A DNA stretch of 64,000 nt from Flavobacterium poyangense (GTDB lineage: Bacteria > Bacteroidota > Bacteroidia > Flavobacteriales > Flavobacteriaceae): contig NZ_JAALLN010000006.1 of the NCBI RefSeq assembly GCF_011751075.1, positions 1 to 64,000 of the forward strand. The letters run 5' to 3'. Both the position numbers and the translations under genes were made by a program. Below the pieces are notes generated by a model, which saw only the letters and a program-made list of their open reading frames with translations, was not told the DNA's origin and made no database searches. Shown piece after piece: positions 49,109 to 58,268 of the stretch; the stretch's first letter is position 1, and every line of letters starts with the position of its first letter.

Positions 49109-49159
49109 GCATTTCACATTTCACATTTCACATTTTACATTTCACATTTTACAATATAC
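49109..49159. repeat. right arm of the large inverted repeat; 48745-49308 otherwise gene-free
   Basis: Repeats of GCATTTCACATTTCACATTT and CATTTTACATTTCACATTTT ending ACAATATAC are the reverse complement of the units at 48884-48946. The 162-bp segment between the arms (48947-49108) carries no gene and no known motif. The arrangement could be a non-autonomous mobile element or a regulatory hairpin. Between 49160 and 49308 lies the murF-alr upstream region. Confidence 0.7.
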
Positions 49160-49308
49160 ATTATTATTCAACTAGCAACTTGAGTTATTTAGTTGGAATT
49201 TAAGAATTGATGCCCTGCTTTTTTGGAATATTTTGTCTTTGTATTTTTAAGAAAATCACAACTCTTTTCTGTCTTTAATGTTTTAAATTTGACAAAAAGA
49301 ATTTTTAA

Positions 49309-51777
49309 ATGAGCATTAACCTAAGAAACCTTATTCCGGTTCTTCAAGCCGAATGGATTGGTTTAAATACAGCTATTTTTGTTGATCATGTTTCGATTGA
49401 CAGTCGTTCGTTGCAAAACGGATCTCAAACCTTGTTTTTTGCCTTATCAGGTGTTAATAACGATGCTCATCTGTACATTTCTGAACTTATAGATAAAGGC
49501 GTTCAGAACTTTGTAGTACAATATGTGCCTGATAATTGTAAAGGAAGAGCTAATTTTCTAATCGTAAAAGACACCTTAAAAGCCTTGCAGGAATTTGCGG
49601 CTTATTATCGTGCTCTTTTTGATTTTCCTGTAATCGGACTAACAGGAAGTAACGGTAAAACCATTGTAAAAGAATGGCTTAATTTTTTACTGAGTCCGGA
49701 TTTTAATGTTATAAGAAGTCCTAAAAGTTATAATTCTCAGGTTGGTGTTCCGCTTTCGGTTATTGCGATAAATGAAAAACATAATTTAGGCATTTTTGAG
49801 GCCGGAATTTCCACAGTGAATGAAATGACCAATCTCGAGAAAATCATTAAACCAACTATTGGTGTTTTAACCAATATTGGATCGGCACATGATGAGGGAT
49901 TCCAGAATTTAGAACAGAAAATAAACGAGAAGCTGCAACTTTTTAAAGATTCAACGGTTGTTATTTATCAAAAAAATGAAATTGTCGATTTGTGTCTGGC
50001 TGATTTTACAAAAGAAAATCAATTAAAAGAGCAGGTTCTTTTTTCCTGGAGTTTCACCGATAGAACCGCCGCTGTTTTTGTCTTAAAAAAAGAAAGTAAG
50101 GACGATAAAACACAGATTCAATATCAGTATAAAAATGAAATTTTCAATTTAGAAATCCCTTTTCAGGATTCTGCTTCTGTAGAAAATGCTATTTCCTGTT
50201 TATTGGTTCTGCTTTATTTTAAGTATGATTTTGAAACCGTCCAGAATCGCATGCAAATGTTGTATCCGGTAGAAATGCGTCTTGAAGTAAAAAACGGAAT
50301 CAACAATTGCAGTATTATTGATGATAGTTACAGTTCCGACTTTCAATCACTCAAAATTGCTTTGGACTTTCTGGAAAGCCAAAAAAAGAATGCGGCTAAA
50401 ACCGTTATCTTATCGGATATTTTTCAAAGCGGATTTTCAAACGAAGAGTTGTATTCTAAAGTGGCACAGTTAATTGCCGATAATAAAATAAATCGCGTAA
50501 TTGGAATAGGAACGACGATTTCTTCTTTTTCGGATAAGTTTTCAAATGCCGTAGTGTTTGATAGTACGGCTGATTTTATTGCTCATTTTGAAAGTCTGAA
50601 TTTTGCCAATGAAACCATTCTGATAAAAGGAGCAAGATCATTTCAGTTTGAAGAAATTGTCGCCTTATTGGAGGAGAAAACACATGAAACGATACTGGAG
50701 ATTAATTTGAACTCCATCAGTCATAATCTTAATTTCTTTAAATCGAAGTTAGCCACCAATGTAAAAATGATGGTGATGGTGAAGGCTTTTGGTTATGGAA
50801 ACGGAGGTTTGGAGATCGCAAAGCTGCTCGAGCATCATAAAGTAGATTATTTAGGTGTGGCTTTTGCCGATGAAGGGATCTCGCTTAAGAATGGCGGAAT
50901 CAAATTGCCTATTATGGTTTTGAATCCGGAGTCTACCAGTTTTCCGTCAATTATTCAATATCAGTTGGAGCCGGAGATTTACAGTATAAAAGGATTAAAT
51001 GCCTTTTTGAAAATTGCCCGGGAAAAGAATCTTAAAGATTTTCCGGTTCACATTAAACTCGATACCGGAATGCATCGTTTGGGTTTTGAAGAAAACACGA
51101 TCGACGAATTGATTGCAACCTTAAAAGGAAATTCCACCATTCGGATACAAAGTATTTTGTCGCATTTGGCTACAAGTGACGATATGGATCATTATGAATT
51201 TGTGCTTTCTCAAATTCGTTTATTTGAAAAACTGTCTTCGAGACTAATGTCTGAGTTGGGTGTAAATCCGATCCGTCATATTCTGAATACGTCGGGGATC
51301 AGTAATTTTCCGGATGCACAGTTTAATATGGTACGTTTAGGAATCGGTCTTTATGGCGTTTCGAATGATGCAAATGAGCAAAAGTTTTTAGAAAATGTAG
51401 GGACTTTAAAATCGATTATTTCTCAGGTTCGTACGATTCCGGCAGGAGACAGTGTGGGTTATGGCAGGCGATTTATGGCAGCTAAAGAAACAAAAATAGC
51501 CACGATCCCGATTGGGTATGCCGATGGCATTTCGAGGTTATGGGGAAATCAGGTTGGTTATGTAATAGTTAGGAATCAAAAAGCATCAATTGTAGGTAGT
51601 GTTTGTATGGATATGCTCATGATCGATGTTAGTGAAATTGATTGTAAAGAAGGGGATTCTGTAATCATTTTTGGAGAGAATCCAACCGTGACCGAAATTG
51701 CAAATGCTTTAAAAACAATACCATATGAGATCCTGACGAGTATTTCACAACGTGTAAAAAGAGTATTTTTTAGGTGA
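49309..51777 (+). CDS. murF-alr: bifunctional UDP-MurNAc-tripeptide:D-Ala-D-Ala ligase / alanine racemase
   Basis: An 822-residue fusion. Residues 1 to about 445 are MurF (P-loop G-L-T-G-S-N-G-K-T near 110; N-I-G-S-A-H near 195). Residues about 455-822 are a fold-III alanine racemase with the PLP lysine in V-K-A-F-G-Y-G-N-G (Lys492), M-H-R-L-G-F near 598, and Y-A-D-G near 737. It makes D-Ala from L-Ala and adds the D-Ala-D-Ala dipeptide to the peptidoglycan precursor. The fusion is characteristic of Bacteroidota. It is followed 70 bp downstream by mscL. Confidence 0.95.
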   Translation: MSINLRNLIPVLQAEWIGLNTAIFVDHVSIDSRSLQNGSQTLFFALSGVNNDAHLYISELIDKGVQNFVVQYVPDNCKGRANFLIVKDTLKALQEFAAYYRALFDFPVIGLTGSNGKTIVKEWLNFLLSPDFNVIRSPKSYNSQVGVPLSVIAINEKHNLGIFEAGISTVNEMTNLEKIIKPTIGVLTNIGSAHDEGFQNLEQKINEKLQLFKDSTVVIYQKNEIVDLCLADFTKENQLKEQVLFSWSFTDRTAAVFVLKKESKDDKTQIQYQYKNEIFNLEIPFQDSASVENAISCLLVLLYFKYDFETVQNRMQMLYPVEMRLEVKNGINNCSIIDDSYSSDFQSLKIALDFLESQKKNAAKTVILSDIFQSGFSNEELYSKVAQLIADNKINRVIGIGTTISSFSDKFSNAVVFDSTADFIAHFESLNFANETILIKGARSFQFEEIVALLEEKTHETILEINLNSISHNLNFFKSKLATNVKMMVMVKAFGYGNGGLEIAKLLEHHKVDYLGVAFADEGISLKNGGIKLPIMVLNPESTSFPSIIQYQLEPEIYSIKGLNAFLKIAREKNLKDFPVHIKLDTGMHRLGFEENTIDELIATLKGNSTIRIQSILSHLATSDDMDHYEFVLSQIRLFEKLSSRLMSELGVNPIRHILNTSGISNFPDAQFNMVRLGIGLYGVSNDANEQKFLENVGTLKSIISQVRTIPAGDSVGYGRRFMAAKETKIATIPIGYADGISRLWGNQVGYVIVRNQKASIVGSVCMDMLMIDVSEIDCKEGDSVIIFGENPTVTEIANALKTIPYEILTSISQRVKRVFFR

Positions 51778-51847
51778 TTTTTAACAACTTTGAAGAAAAT
51801 TATGTATTTTCGATATTCATTTAATTATAAACTTAAACAAATCAATT

Positions 51848-52225
51848 ATGGGATTTTTTTCTGAATTTAAGGAATTTGCAATGAAAGGCAATGTGGTTGA
51901 TCTGGCTGTCGGGGTAATCATTGGAGCTGCTTTTAGTAAAATTATCACCTCATTTATTGAAGATGTGATTACACCATTGTTACTGAAGCCTGCTTTAGAG
52001 GCGGCAAATTTGTCTAAAATCGAAGATTTGACGGCTTTTGGTGGTGTCAAGTATGGTTTGTTTCTGTCAGCAGTAATTAATTTTGTAATTGTTGCTTTTG
52101 TGTTATTTCTAATTATTAAAGGAATAAATGCTTCAAAAAAGAAAGAGGAAGTTATTGCTCCTCCGCCTGCAGGACCAACTCAGGAAGAGTTACTTACACA
52201 AATTAGAGATTTGTTGAAAAAATAA
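51848..52225 (+). CDS. mscL: large-conductance mechanosensitive channel
   Basis: A 125-residue protein with the family opening F-K-E-F-A-M-K-G-N-V-V-D-L-A-V-G-V-I-I-G-A-A-F (first helix, which lines the pore) and F-L-S-A-V-I-N-F-V-I-V-A-F-V-L-F-L-I for the second helix. The C-terminal bundle ends L-T-Q-I-R-D-L-L-K-K. It opens under membrane tension to release solutes during hypo-osmotic shock. A terminator lies 24 bp after the stop. Confidence 0.97.
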   Translation: MGFFSEFKEFAMKGNVVDLAVGVIIGAAFSKIITSFIEDVITPLLLKPALEAANLSKIEDLTAFGGVKYGLFLSAVINFVIVAFVLFLIIKGINASKKKEEVIAPPPAGPTQEELLTQIRDLLKK

Positions 52226-52249
52226 ATACCGCTACACTAAGTCTAATTT

Positions 52250-52279
52250 AACCGCTTCTTAACTGAGGCGGTTTTTTTG
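52250..52279 (+). terminator. intrinsic terminator of mscL
   Basis: AACCGC (52250-52255) pairs with GCGGTT (52268-52273), with some internal pairing between TTCTTAA and CTGAG, followed by a T run. Confidence 0.7.
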
Positions 52280-52324
52280 TGTAATTGTTTCATTTATAAC
52301 ATTTTGTTATTTTTTGTGAAGCTC

Positions 52325-52354
52325 TTGTTTTGTTTTTATTTATACCTACTTTTG
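52325..52354 (+). promoter_or_regulatory. promoter of asd (TTG / TACTTTTG, 19-bp spacer)
   Basis: A -33 TTG (52325-52327) and a -7 TACTTTTG (52347-52354) are separated by 19 bp, the textbook Bacteroidota spacing. The start codon is at 52393, giving a leader of roughly 30 nt. Confidence 0.6.
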
Positions 52355-52392
52355 TGTAAATATTTACATTAATTCATACTAAAAATATAAAA

Positions 52393-53382
52393 ATGAGAAT
52401 AGCGGTTGTAGGTGCCACTGGTATGGTTGGCGAAATAATGCTTAAGGTTTTGGCGGAAAGAAATTTCCCTGTTACCGAATTGATTCCTGTTGCTTCTGAG
52501 CGATCAGTAGGAAAGGAAATTGAATATAAAGGAACAAAATATAAAGTAGTAGGAATGCAAACAGCTGTTGATATGAAGGCTGATATTGCTGTTTTTTCTG
52601 CCGGAGGAGATACTTCGTTAGAGTGGGCACCAAAGTTTGCCGCTGCCGGGACTACTGTTATTGATAATTCTTCTGCCTGGAGAATGGATCCGACAAAAAA
52701 ATTAGTCGTTCCGGAAATCAATGCATCCTTATTAACAAAAGAAGATAAAATTATTGCAAATCCAAATTGCTCTACGATACAAATGGTATTGGCATTGGCA
52801 CCTTTGCATAAAAAATACAACATTAAAAGAATTATTGTTTCTACCTACCAATCTATCACCGGAACAGGTGTGAAAGCGGTAAGACAGCTTGAAAATGAGT
52901 ATGCAGGAGTGCAGGGAGATATGGCTTACAAATATCCAATTCACAGAAATGCAATTCCACATTGTGATAGTTTTGAAGAGAACGGGTATACTAAAGAAGA
53001 AATGAAACTAGTTCGTGAGACGCAAAAGATCCTTGGCGATAATACCATAAGAGTTACGGCTACCGCAGTTCGTGTGCCTGTTGTTGGCGGTCACAGTGAA
53101 GCGGTAAATGTAGAGTTTACAAATGATTTTGATGTAAATGAAGTTCGTGAAATTTTGCACCACACAGACGGAGTAGTAGTTCAGGATAATTTAGATACTT
53201 TTACCTATCCAATGCCATTATATGCTGAAGGTAAAAATGATGTTTTTGTTGGAAGAATCCGTCGTGATGAAAGCCAGGAAAACACATTAAACTTATGGAT
53301 TGTTGCTGATAACTTAAGAAAAGGAGCAGCTACAAACACTATCCAAATCGCGGAGTATTTACTTGCAGTGGGTTTGGTATAA
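52393..53382 (+). CDS. asd: aspartate-semialdehyde dehydrogenase
   Basis: A 329-residue enzyme: G-A-T-G-M-V-G-E-I-M-L at the NADP-binding start, nucleophile Cys126 in N-P-N-C-S-T-I-Q, and the substrate-binding V-P-V-V-G-G-H-S-E near residue 235. It reduces aspartyl phosphate to the semialdehyde, the branch point to lysine/diaminopimelate, threonine and methionine. Diaminopimelate links it functionally to murF-alr nearby, though they are separate transcription units (own promoter at 52325). Confidence 0.96.
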   Translation: MRIAVVGATGMVGEIMLKVLAERNFPVTELIPVASERSVGKEIEYKGTKYKVVGMQTAVDMKADIAVFSAGGDTSLEWAPKFAAAGTTVIDNSSAWRMDPTKKLVVPEINASLLTKEDKIIANPNCSTIQMVLALAPLHKKYNIKRIIVSTYQSITGTGVKAVRQLENEYAGVQGDMAYKYPIHRNAIPHCDSFEENGYTKEEMKLVRETQKILGDNTIRVTATAVRVPVVGGHSEAVNVEFTNDFDVNEVREILHHTDGVVVQDNLDTFTYPMPLYAEGKNDVFVGRIRRDESQENTLNLWIVADNLRKGAATNTIQIAEYLLAVGLV

Positions 53383-53416
53383 TCAGAGATTAAAGTAAAT
53401 TGTTATAGAGAAAGAG

Positions 53417-53449
53417 CCGTAATTGCAGTAATGCAATTGCGGTTTTTTC
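53417..53449 (+). terminator. intrinsic terminator of asd
   Basis: CCGTAATTGCA (53417-53427) faces TGCAATTGCGG (53432-53442, one mismatch) around a GTAA loop, then a T run. Confidence 0.85.
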
Positions 53450-53531
53450 GTTTGTGAAAGATAGTTTCGGATTTTTAGCAGTTAGTAATTGCTTCCGGTT
53501 TGAACAGGAGATGAAGAATTGATTCATAATA

Positions 53532-53580
53532 AAAAGGCTTTAGCCAAACACTTTGAAGGTTTGGCTAAAGCTTTTGTGTT
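53532..53580. terminator. second hairpin between asd and the metalloprotease gene
   Basis: AAAAGGCTTTAGCCAAAC (53532-53549) is the near-perfect complement of GTTTGGCTAAAGCTTTT (53559-53575). With A-rich and T-rich flanks it can terminate in both directions. The rest of 53383-53713 carries no gene. Confidence 0.75.
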
Positions 53581-53713
53581 TTTCTTGTTACTATAGTTTT
53601 AACTAAAGGAGGTTCAAATAAAACTTAGATTATTTGTATTCGGCTAAAAACAAAGTAATCAATTAATAACTTGAATTACTGGGGTATGTTTATAAGTATG
53701 CAAATTAAAATTA

Positions 53714-55042
53714 TTATAAATCACTTTTAATAATTTCAATATTGGAAATATTAAAATGTATTGCTTTTTTTCCGGCTCCTGAAGTAGTATTTGGAAACAT
53801 GAGGTCCTCAATATTACTCTGATCGTGAAAAGCACCTAAGGCATGACCACATTCATGTGCCAGAGTTTTGTTATCGTAGTCTGCTGAAGAAGAAATGAGT
53901 ATAGATTGAGCATATGGACCAGGAGGTAGGTTCGTGGAATTTACATATGCTCCTATATTTGCCATTCCCAAAGTCATTTTATCCCAAGAATCGCCATATA
54001 AAAGACATCTGACCAAATTCTTTTTTGAAGTGTCAGGATTCTTAACTGTAAACATTCCAAGATTATAATATTGTGCATCAGGATCCGGTTTTTTGTCCAG
54101 TAATAACATGTATTCAAAATAAATACTTGCATTTCGTTTTATCTGTTCTTGTGTATCGCCTGATTGGATTGTAGGAATAGTATATTGAGAAACAGTAGGA
54201 ACCGCAGAAAAATAAGATTCAATATTTTTGCCGTATTTTGATTCCTTTAATTTCATAAAAGAAAAGATCAGATTTACGTAGCTCGGTAAAAAATCATAAT
54301 TGGGATCCATATAAACGACTTCCATGTTAAAGCTATCGGCATTGCTACTATTTTTTTTAGATTCGGAAGATCTTAGATTACTTGGGGTGTAAATTTTTGG
54401 CTCGGAACAATGACCAACACCCATCAATGAATTGCTATTTTCTAAGTTATAGTTGTTTCTGTTTTGGAATTTTGAACCGGAAGTTTTGCTTCTGGTTATT
54501 CGATTTCTAAAATTGCTAATCAATGTTTCACCATTTTGACCTTGTTTTTTCGCTAAATCAAGAAAAATAGTTTTAAAGTTATTGTCAAAATCCAGACTAA
54601 TATTTTTGTAACCTATGTCCAGATTTTCTTTACTGTCAATATGAAAAAAGGCATTGGTGTTATCTTCAAAAAAAAGTTCAAAACCATTCTCTCCAATTAT
54701 CATTATTGCTTTTCCGGATTCGGATCCATTTAAATTTACACTTCCCGTAAAAGTTCGCATTTTTCCAAACAATTGCTGTTTTGAGCTTTCTAAAATAAAA
54801 TTAAGTTTTGAACCATCATCTTTGATCAGCGTAAAACTTCGCTTTTCGCCTTCTTTAATTATCGGCGTTGCAAAGTCAGGGATTTTGGGTAATTGAGAAA
54901 TTTTGTAAGCTTTGTTTCCATCAGGTTGAACAGGAGTTGTAATTTTGATTTCTTTAGTCGGGATTGTCTCATCTTCACTGTTTTTAGAGCAAGAAGCAAT
55001 GATTATGATCATGATTAATCCTAAAGTCAAATTTCTTTTCAT
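53714..55042 (-). CDS. metzincin-type zinc metalloprotease lipoprotein
   Basis: A 442-residue protein with a lipoprotein signal (L-G-L-I-M-I-I-I-I-A-S-C, lipidated Cys at about 18). The zinc site H-E-C-G-H-A-L-G-A-F-H-D begins at residue 396, a full metzincin HExxHxxGxxH, and a Met in L-M-F-P-N near 415 supplies the Met-turn. The long N-terminal half (about 30-230) looks like a propeptide-type beta domain (for example E-K-R-S-F-T-L-I-K-D-D-G-S-K-L). It should be a surface or periplasmic protease. The substrate is unknown. It is a single gene. Confidence 0.87.
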   Translation of the reverse strand: MKRNLTLGLIMIIIIASCSKNSEDETIPTKEIKITTPVQPDGNKAYKISQLPKIPDFATPIIKEGEKRSFTLIKDDGSKLNFILESSKQQLFGKMRTFTGSVNLNGSESGKAIMIIGENGFELFFEDNTNAFFHIDSKENLDIGYKNISLDFDNNFKTIFLDLAKKQGQNGETLISNFRNRITRSKTSGSKFQNRNNYNLENSNSLMGVGHCSEPKIYTPSNLRSSESKKNSSNADSFNMEVVYMDPNYDFLPSYVNLIFSFMKLKESKYGKNIESYFSAVPTVSQYTIPTIQSGDTQEQIKRNASIYFEYMLLLDKKPDPDAQYYNLGMFTVKNPDTSKKNLVRCLLYGDSWDKMTLGMANIGAYVNSTNLPPGPYAQSILISSSADYDNKTLAHECGHALGAFHDQSNIEDLMFPNTTSGAGKKAIHFNISNIEIIKSDL

Positions 55043-55204
55043 AATTAATTTTTTTTGAATAGAAATAAAGTTATGTATAAGTTCCCGGATGCATTTTTAA
55101 TACTTAATAGATGTGGCCTTTTTTTAGATAAATGGTACAATTTGTTGTTGACGTTGATATGAAGTAGCGATATGAAAAAAGGATCTAAGGAAGTTTAAAA
55201 AATA

Positions 55205-55237
55205 AAAATCCCGATTGCAATTTGCAATCGGGATTTT
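55205..55237. terminator. intrinsic terminator of the ferredoxin gene
   Basis: AAAATCCCGATTGCA (55205-55219) pairs perfectly with TGCAATCGGGATTTT (55223-55237). It lies 35 bp beyond the ferredoxin stop on the minus strand. Confidence 0.87.
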
Positions 55238-55271
55238 AAATATTAATTTGTAAACCTAAATTTGGTGCGAT

Positions 55272-55589
55272 TTAATATTCAGGTGCTAACTCCAGCTCTA
55301 ATCCTTCTAAGTCTGTAGTGATTGGAATCTGACAACCTAAACGACTATTTGATTTAACGTAAAATGCTTCCGAAAGCATGGCTTCTTCTTCATCACCCAT
55401 TTCCGGTAATGCAACATCATTTAGAACATAACACTGACAAGAGGCGCACATTGCCATTCCTCCGCAGGTTCCTTCAACAGGAAGTTCGTATGCTTTGCAT
55501 AACTCCATTACATTCATTGCCATATCAGTTGGAGCTTGTAATTCGTGTATAACTCCTTCTCGATCTTTAATCTTTATTAATACATCCAT
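55272..55589 (-). CDS. fdx: [2Fe-2S] ferredoxin (adrenodoxin/Isc type)
   Basis: A 105-residue ferredoxin with ligands Cys42, Cys48, Cys51 (T-C-G-G-M-A-M-C-A-S-C) and Cys86 (R-L-G-C-Q-I). The C-x5-C-x2-C spacing is that of adrenodoxin and the Isc ferredoxin rather than plant-type ferredoxins. It is a cytoplasmic electron carrier, probably for Fe-S assembly, consistent with the NifU-type and Mrp genes 1-2 kb away on the same strand. Confidence 0.93.
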   Translation of the reverse strand: MDVLIKIKDREGVIHELQAPTDMAMNVMELCKAYELPVEGTCGGMAMCASCQCYVLNDVALPEMGDEEEAMLSEAFYVKSNSRLGCQIPITTDLEGLELELAPEY

Positions 55590-55652
55590 TTTAGTTGGTT
55601 GAATTTTTCTTATTCAGGATTCGAAAACGTGAACAAATCCTAAGGTTTAAAA

Positions 55653-56138
55653 CTAACTGTTAGGTTTTAAGCTAAAAGCATATTCTCTTGTGTTGTTGTC
55701 TTTTAAATGCATCTTTACACCAAGCATATTTCCTCCTTTTTCCAGTAAGGTAACTACAGCAATTACGGAATAATAATCTCTGTCGTCCTGAAAAATTAAA
55801 GTCCCTTCATAAGTAGAGTTTACAACTCCTTGTTTGTCTGTGGTTACAGAAACTTTTCTTGGGTGAGCAAATTCTGCTGCGCTGTAAGTTGCTTTGTTGG
55901 CAAATTTAGCTTTTCCTTCGCAGAAATCATATAAAAAATCATAATTACCAATTCTTAGTGCTCCTTCTTCACTGTTTGTATTTCTTGAAAATACAATTTG
56001 TCCGGCGTAGGTAAAATCAGACCATTCTTCAGAGTCGTTTACCCAGGCTTTGTCAACTACTAAGGTCTTGGTGCTTTGTTGTGCATGACTCGTTAAAACA
56101 AAAAATAACAATAAAATTAGAGCGTAATAATTTCTCAT
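55653..56138 (-). CDS. small secreted beta-rich protein of unknown function
   Basis: A 161-residue protein with a signal peptide (A-L-I-L-L-L-F-F-V-L-T-S-H-A-Q). The mature part is beta-rich with conserved-looking patches (W-V-N-D-S-E-E-W-S-D-F-T-Y-A-G-Q-I-V-F and Y-D-F-L-Y-D-F-C-E-G-K-A-K-F) and one Cys. I recognise no family. It lies between the ferredoxin and NifU-type genes but is secreted, so a shared role is unlikely. Confidence 0.72.
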   Translation of the reverse strand: MRNYYALILLLFFVLTSHAQQSTKTLVVDKAWVNDSEEWSDFTYAGQIVFSRNTNSEEGALRIGNYDFLYDFCEGKAKFANKATYSAAEFAHPRKVSVTTDKQGVVNSTYEGTLIFQDDRDYYSVIAVVTLLEKGGNMLGVKMHLKDNNTREYAFSLKPNS

Positions 56139-56354
56139 AAGATTTGTGATTTAAGGGTTATGTCACAAATTTAAGTTAAAAATGTAAAAATAACGCAATG
56201 AAATCCCCTAAATCTTTGTGTAGTTTTCTGTTAAAACCGCAAAAACAAGCATTTTTATGAATGTTTTTTTGATTTTTTCAAATAAAAACAGCTTAAGACC
56301 TATTATTCTTGTTAATTTATTGAAAATGAAAAACTTGCAAAATCAATGTTTTGA

Positions 56355-56594
56355 TTACATGATATTTACTACAGTTTCAATCTGTGGCGCGTATTTTTTT
56401 ATTGTTGTTTCAACGCCTGCTTTCAAAGTCATCTGATTCACGCTACAGCTAATGCATGCTCCTTCAAGACGAACTTTAACATGTTTATCATCGTCAATAG
56501 AAATGAGTGTAATGTCTCCTCCATCAGAATTTAAAAATGGTCTGATCTCGTCAAGAGCCAATAATACGTTGCTTGTTAATTCTTCTGTTGTCAT
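56355..56594 (-). CDS. NifU-type Fe-S cluster scaffold (Nfu domain)
   Basis: A 79-residue protein that is a single NifU C-terminal domain: I-R-P-F-L-N-S-D-G-G-D-I-T-L and the cluster-binding G-A-C-I-S-C-S (Cys47, Cys50), then T-L-K-A-G-V-E. It carries Fe-S clusters to target proteins. The Mrp ATPase gene lies 118 bp upstream on the same strand, so the pair may be co-transcribed. Confidence 0.93.
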   Translation of the reverse strand: MTTEELTSNVLLALDEIRPFLNSDGGDITLISIDDDKHVKVRLEGACISCSVNQMTLKAGVETTIKKYAPQIETVVNIM

Positions 56595-56712
56595 AATTTA
56601 ATGTGTCAATTAGAAAATGTGTCAATTAAACAATATGGAAATTAGAAAATCGGTCAATAGGCCCAAAGTATTTAATTTCCTTATTGTCAAATTATAGCAT
56701 CATCTAAATTAT

Positions 56713-57843
56713 CTAATTTTTCTTTACTGCTGAACAACCTGCCATAGTTGTAATTTTGATGGCTTCTGTAGCAGGTAAACTATCGTTTCTGTTTACTGTT
56801 TCTTGTACAACATTTCGGGTAATCGCTTCAAAAACAGTTTCGATTACAGAAGCTGTCTGTAAAGCTGCCGGGCGACCATAGTCTCCTGCTTCACGAATAG
56901 ATTGTACAATTGGTACCTCTCCTAAGAAAGGAACATTTAAATCTTCGGCCAGGTTTTTAGCTCCTTCTTGTCCAAAGATATAATATTTATTGTCAGGTAA
57001 TTCTTCCGGTGTAAAGTACGCCATATTTTCTATAATTCCCAAAACAGGAACATTGATATTATCCTGCATAAACATCGCTACTCCTTTTTTAGCATCAGCA
57101 AGCGCTACGGCTTGTGGTGTACTTACCACTACAGCTCCTGTAATGGGTAAGGATTGCATGATAGAAAGGTGGATATCACCTGTTCCCGGAGGTAAGTCGA
57201 TTAACATAAAATCTAATTCTCCCCAGTCTGCATCAAAAATCATTTGGTTTAATGCTTTTGCAGCCATTGGTCCTCTCCAGATTACAGCCTGACTTGGCGC
57301 TGTGAAAAATCCGATAGAAAGTATTTTGATTTCATAACTTTCAACCGGTTTCATTTTTGATTTCCCGTCAACGGTAGTCGAAATTGGTTTTTCATTCTCT
57401 ACATCAAACATAATTGGCATAGATGGACCATAAATATCAGCATCAAGAATACCAACTGCAAACCCCATTTTTGCTAATGTTACCGCTAAATTTGCTGTTA
57501 CAGTAGATTTTCCAACACCACCTTTACCGGATGCAACGGCAATTATATTTTTAATTCCCGGAATAGCACGACCTTTAATTTCGTTTTTCTCAGGAGTTTC
57601 AACTTTAATATTTACTTTGATTTTTGCTTCAGGTGATATCAATTCATGAATTGTTTTTTTAATATCATCTTCAGCTCTTTTTTTGATGTGCATAGCAGGC
57701 GTATGGATCACTAGATCGACTACAACTTCATCGCCAAAAGTAATTACATTGGCAACAGCTCCGCTTTCAACCATATTTTTTCCTTCTCCCGCTATAGTAA
57801 TTGTTTCTAGAGCTTTAAGAATTTCTTTTCTGTCTAATTTCAT
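56713..57843 (-). CDS. Mrp/NBP35-family Fe-S carrier ATPase
   Basis: A 376-residue protein. An N-terminal DUF59/MIP18-like domain (about 1-90) precedes a P-loop ATPase domain with the deviant Walker A V-A-S-G-K-G-G-V-G-K-S-T near 105 and D-L-P-P-G-T-G-D. The last residues have a lone Cys (A-G-C-S-A-V-K-K-N); the C-x-x-C pair of many relatives, which binds the transferable cluster, is not evident. The family (ApbC/Mrp) moves Fe-S clusters to apoproteins. It is first in the run with the NifU-type gene. Confidence 0.9.
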   Translation of the reverse strand: MKLDRKEILKALETITIAGEGKNMVESGAVANVITFGDEVVVDLVIHTPAMHIKKRAEDDIKKTIHELISPEAKIKVNIKVETPEKNEIKGRAIPGIKNIIAVASGKGGVGKSTVTANLAVTLAKMGFAVGILDADIYGPSMPIMFDVENEKPISTTVDGKSKMKPVESYEIKILSIGFFTAPSQAVIWRGPMAAKALNQMIFDADWGELDFMLIDLPPGTGDIHLSIMQSLPITGAVVVSTPQAVALADAKKGVAMFMQDNINVPVLGIIENMAYFTPEELPDNKYYIFGQEGAKNLAEDLNVPFLGEVPIVQSIREAGDYGRPAALQTASVIETVFEAITRNVVQETVNRNDSLPATEAIKITTMAGCSAVKKN

Positions 57844-58137
57844 TTTTAACGTCGTGTTTTTCTATTGAGCGAAATGATTTTAAAAACTATTTTTATTTAA
57901 ACGCATTTCAGAGTGCAAAGATAGCGGATTATGTTTGGATTTTTAACTTTTTTAGATTGGATTTGTTGATATAGAGATTACTCAAAATTATACCGTCTTA
58001 CTTTAAGTTTGTTTTTCTTTTCCAAAATGGACTCATTTTTTTTTAGAAAATTGTTCCGGAAAACGGGTTGTTAAAATAATATGAATTTTAATACAAGTTT
58101 CTAATCTTGTATAGATGTTAATTTCAATAATCTTCTG

Positions 58138-58145
58138 TATCTTTG
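58138..58145 (+). promoter_or_regulatory. -7 promoter box (TATCTTTG) for the L,D-transpeptidase gene; 57844-58268 otherwise gene-free
   Basis: TATCTTTG matches TAnnTTTG. With the start at 58269 the leader would be about 115 nt, unusually long here. The rest of the interval is AT-rich and shows no gene. Confidence 0.45.
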
Positions 58146-58268
58146 ATCTGCCACTAATCCTTGATTTTTAATGTGTTAAAAGAATATGTGAGAGCTAGTT
58201 ATAACCTGCCTCGTAGGCTTTCGCTATTTTTCGTAAAGATTTATTTATATAACTTAAATAAGATAATT

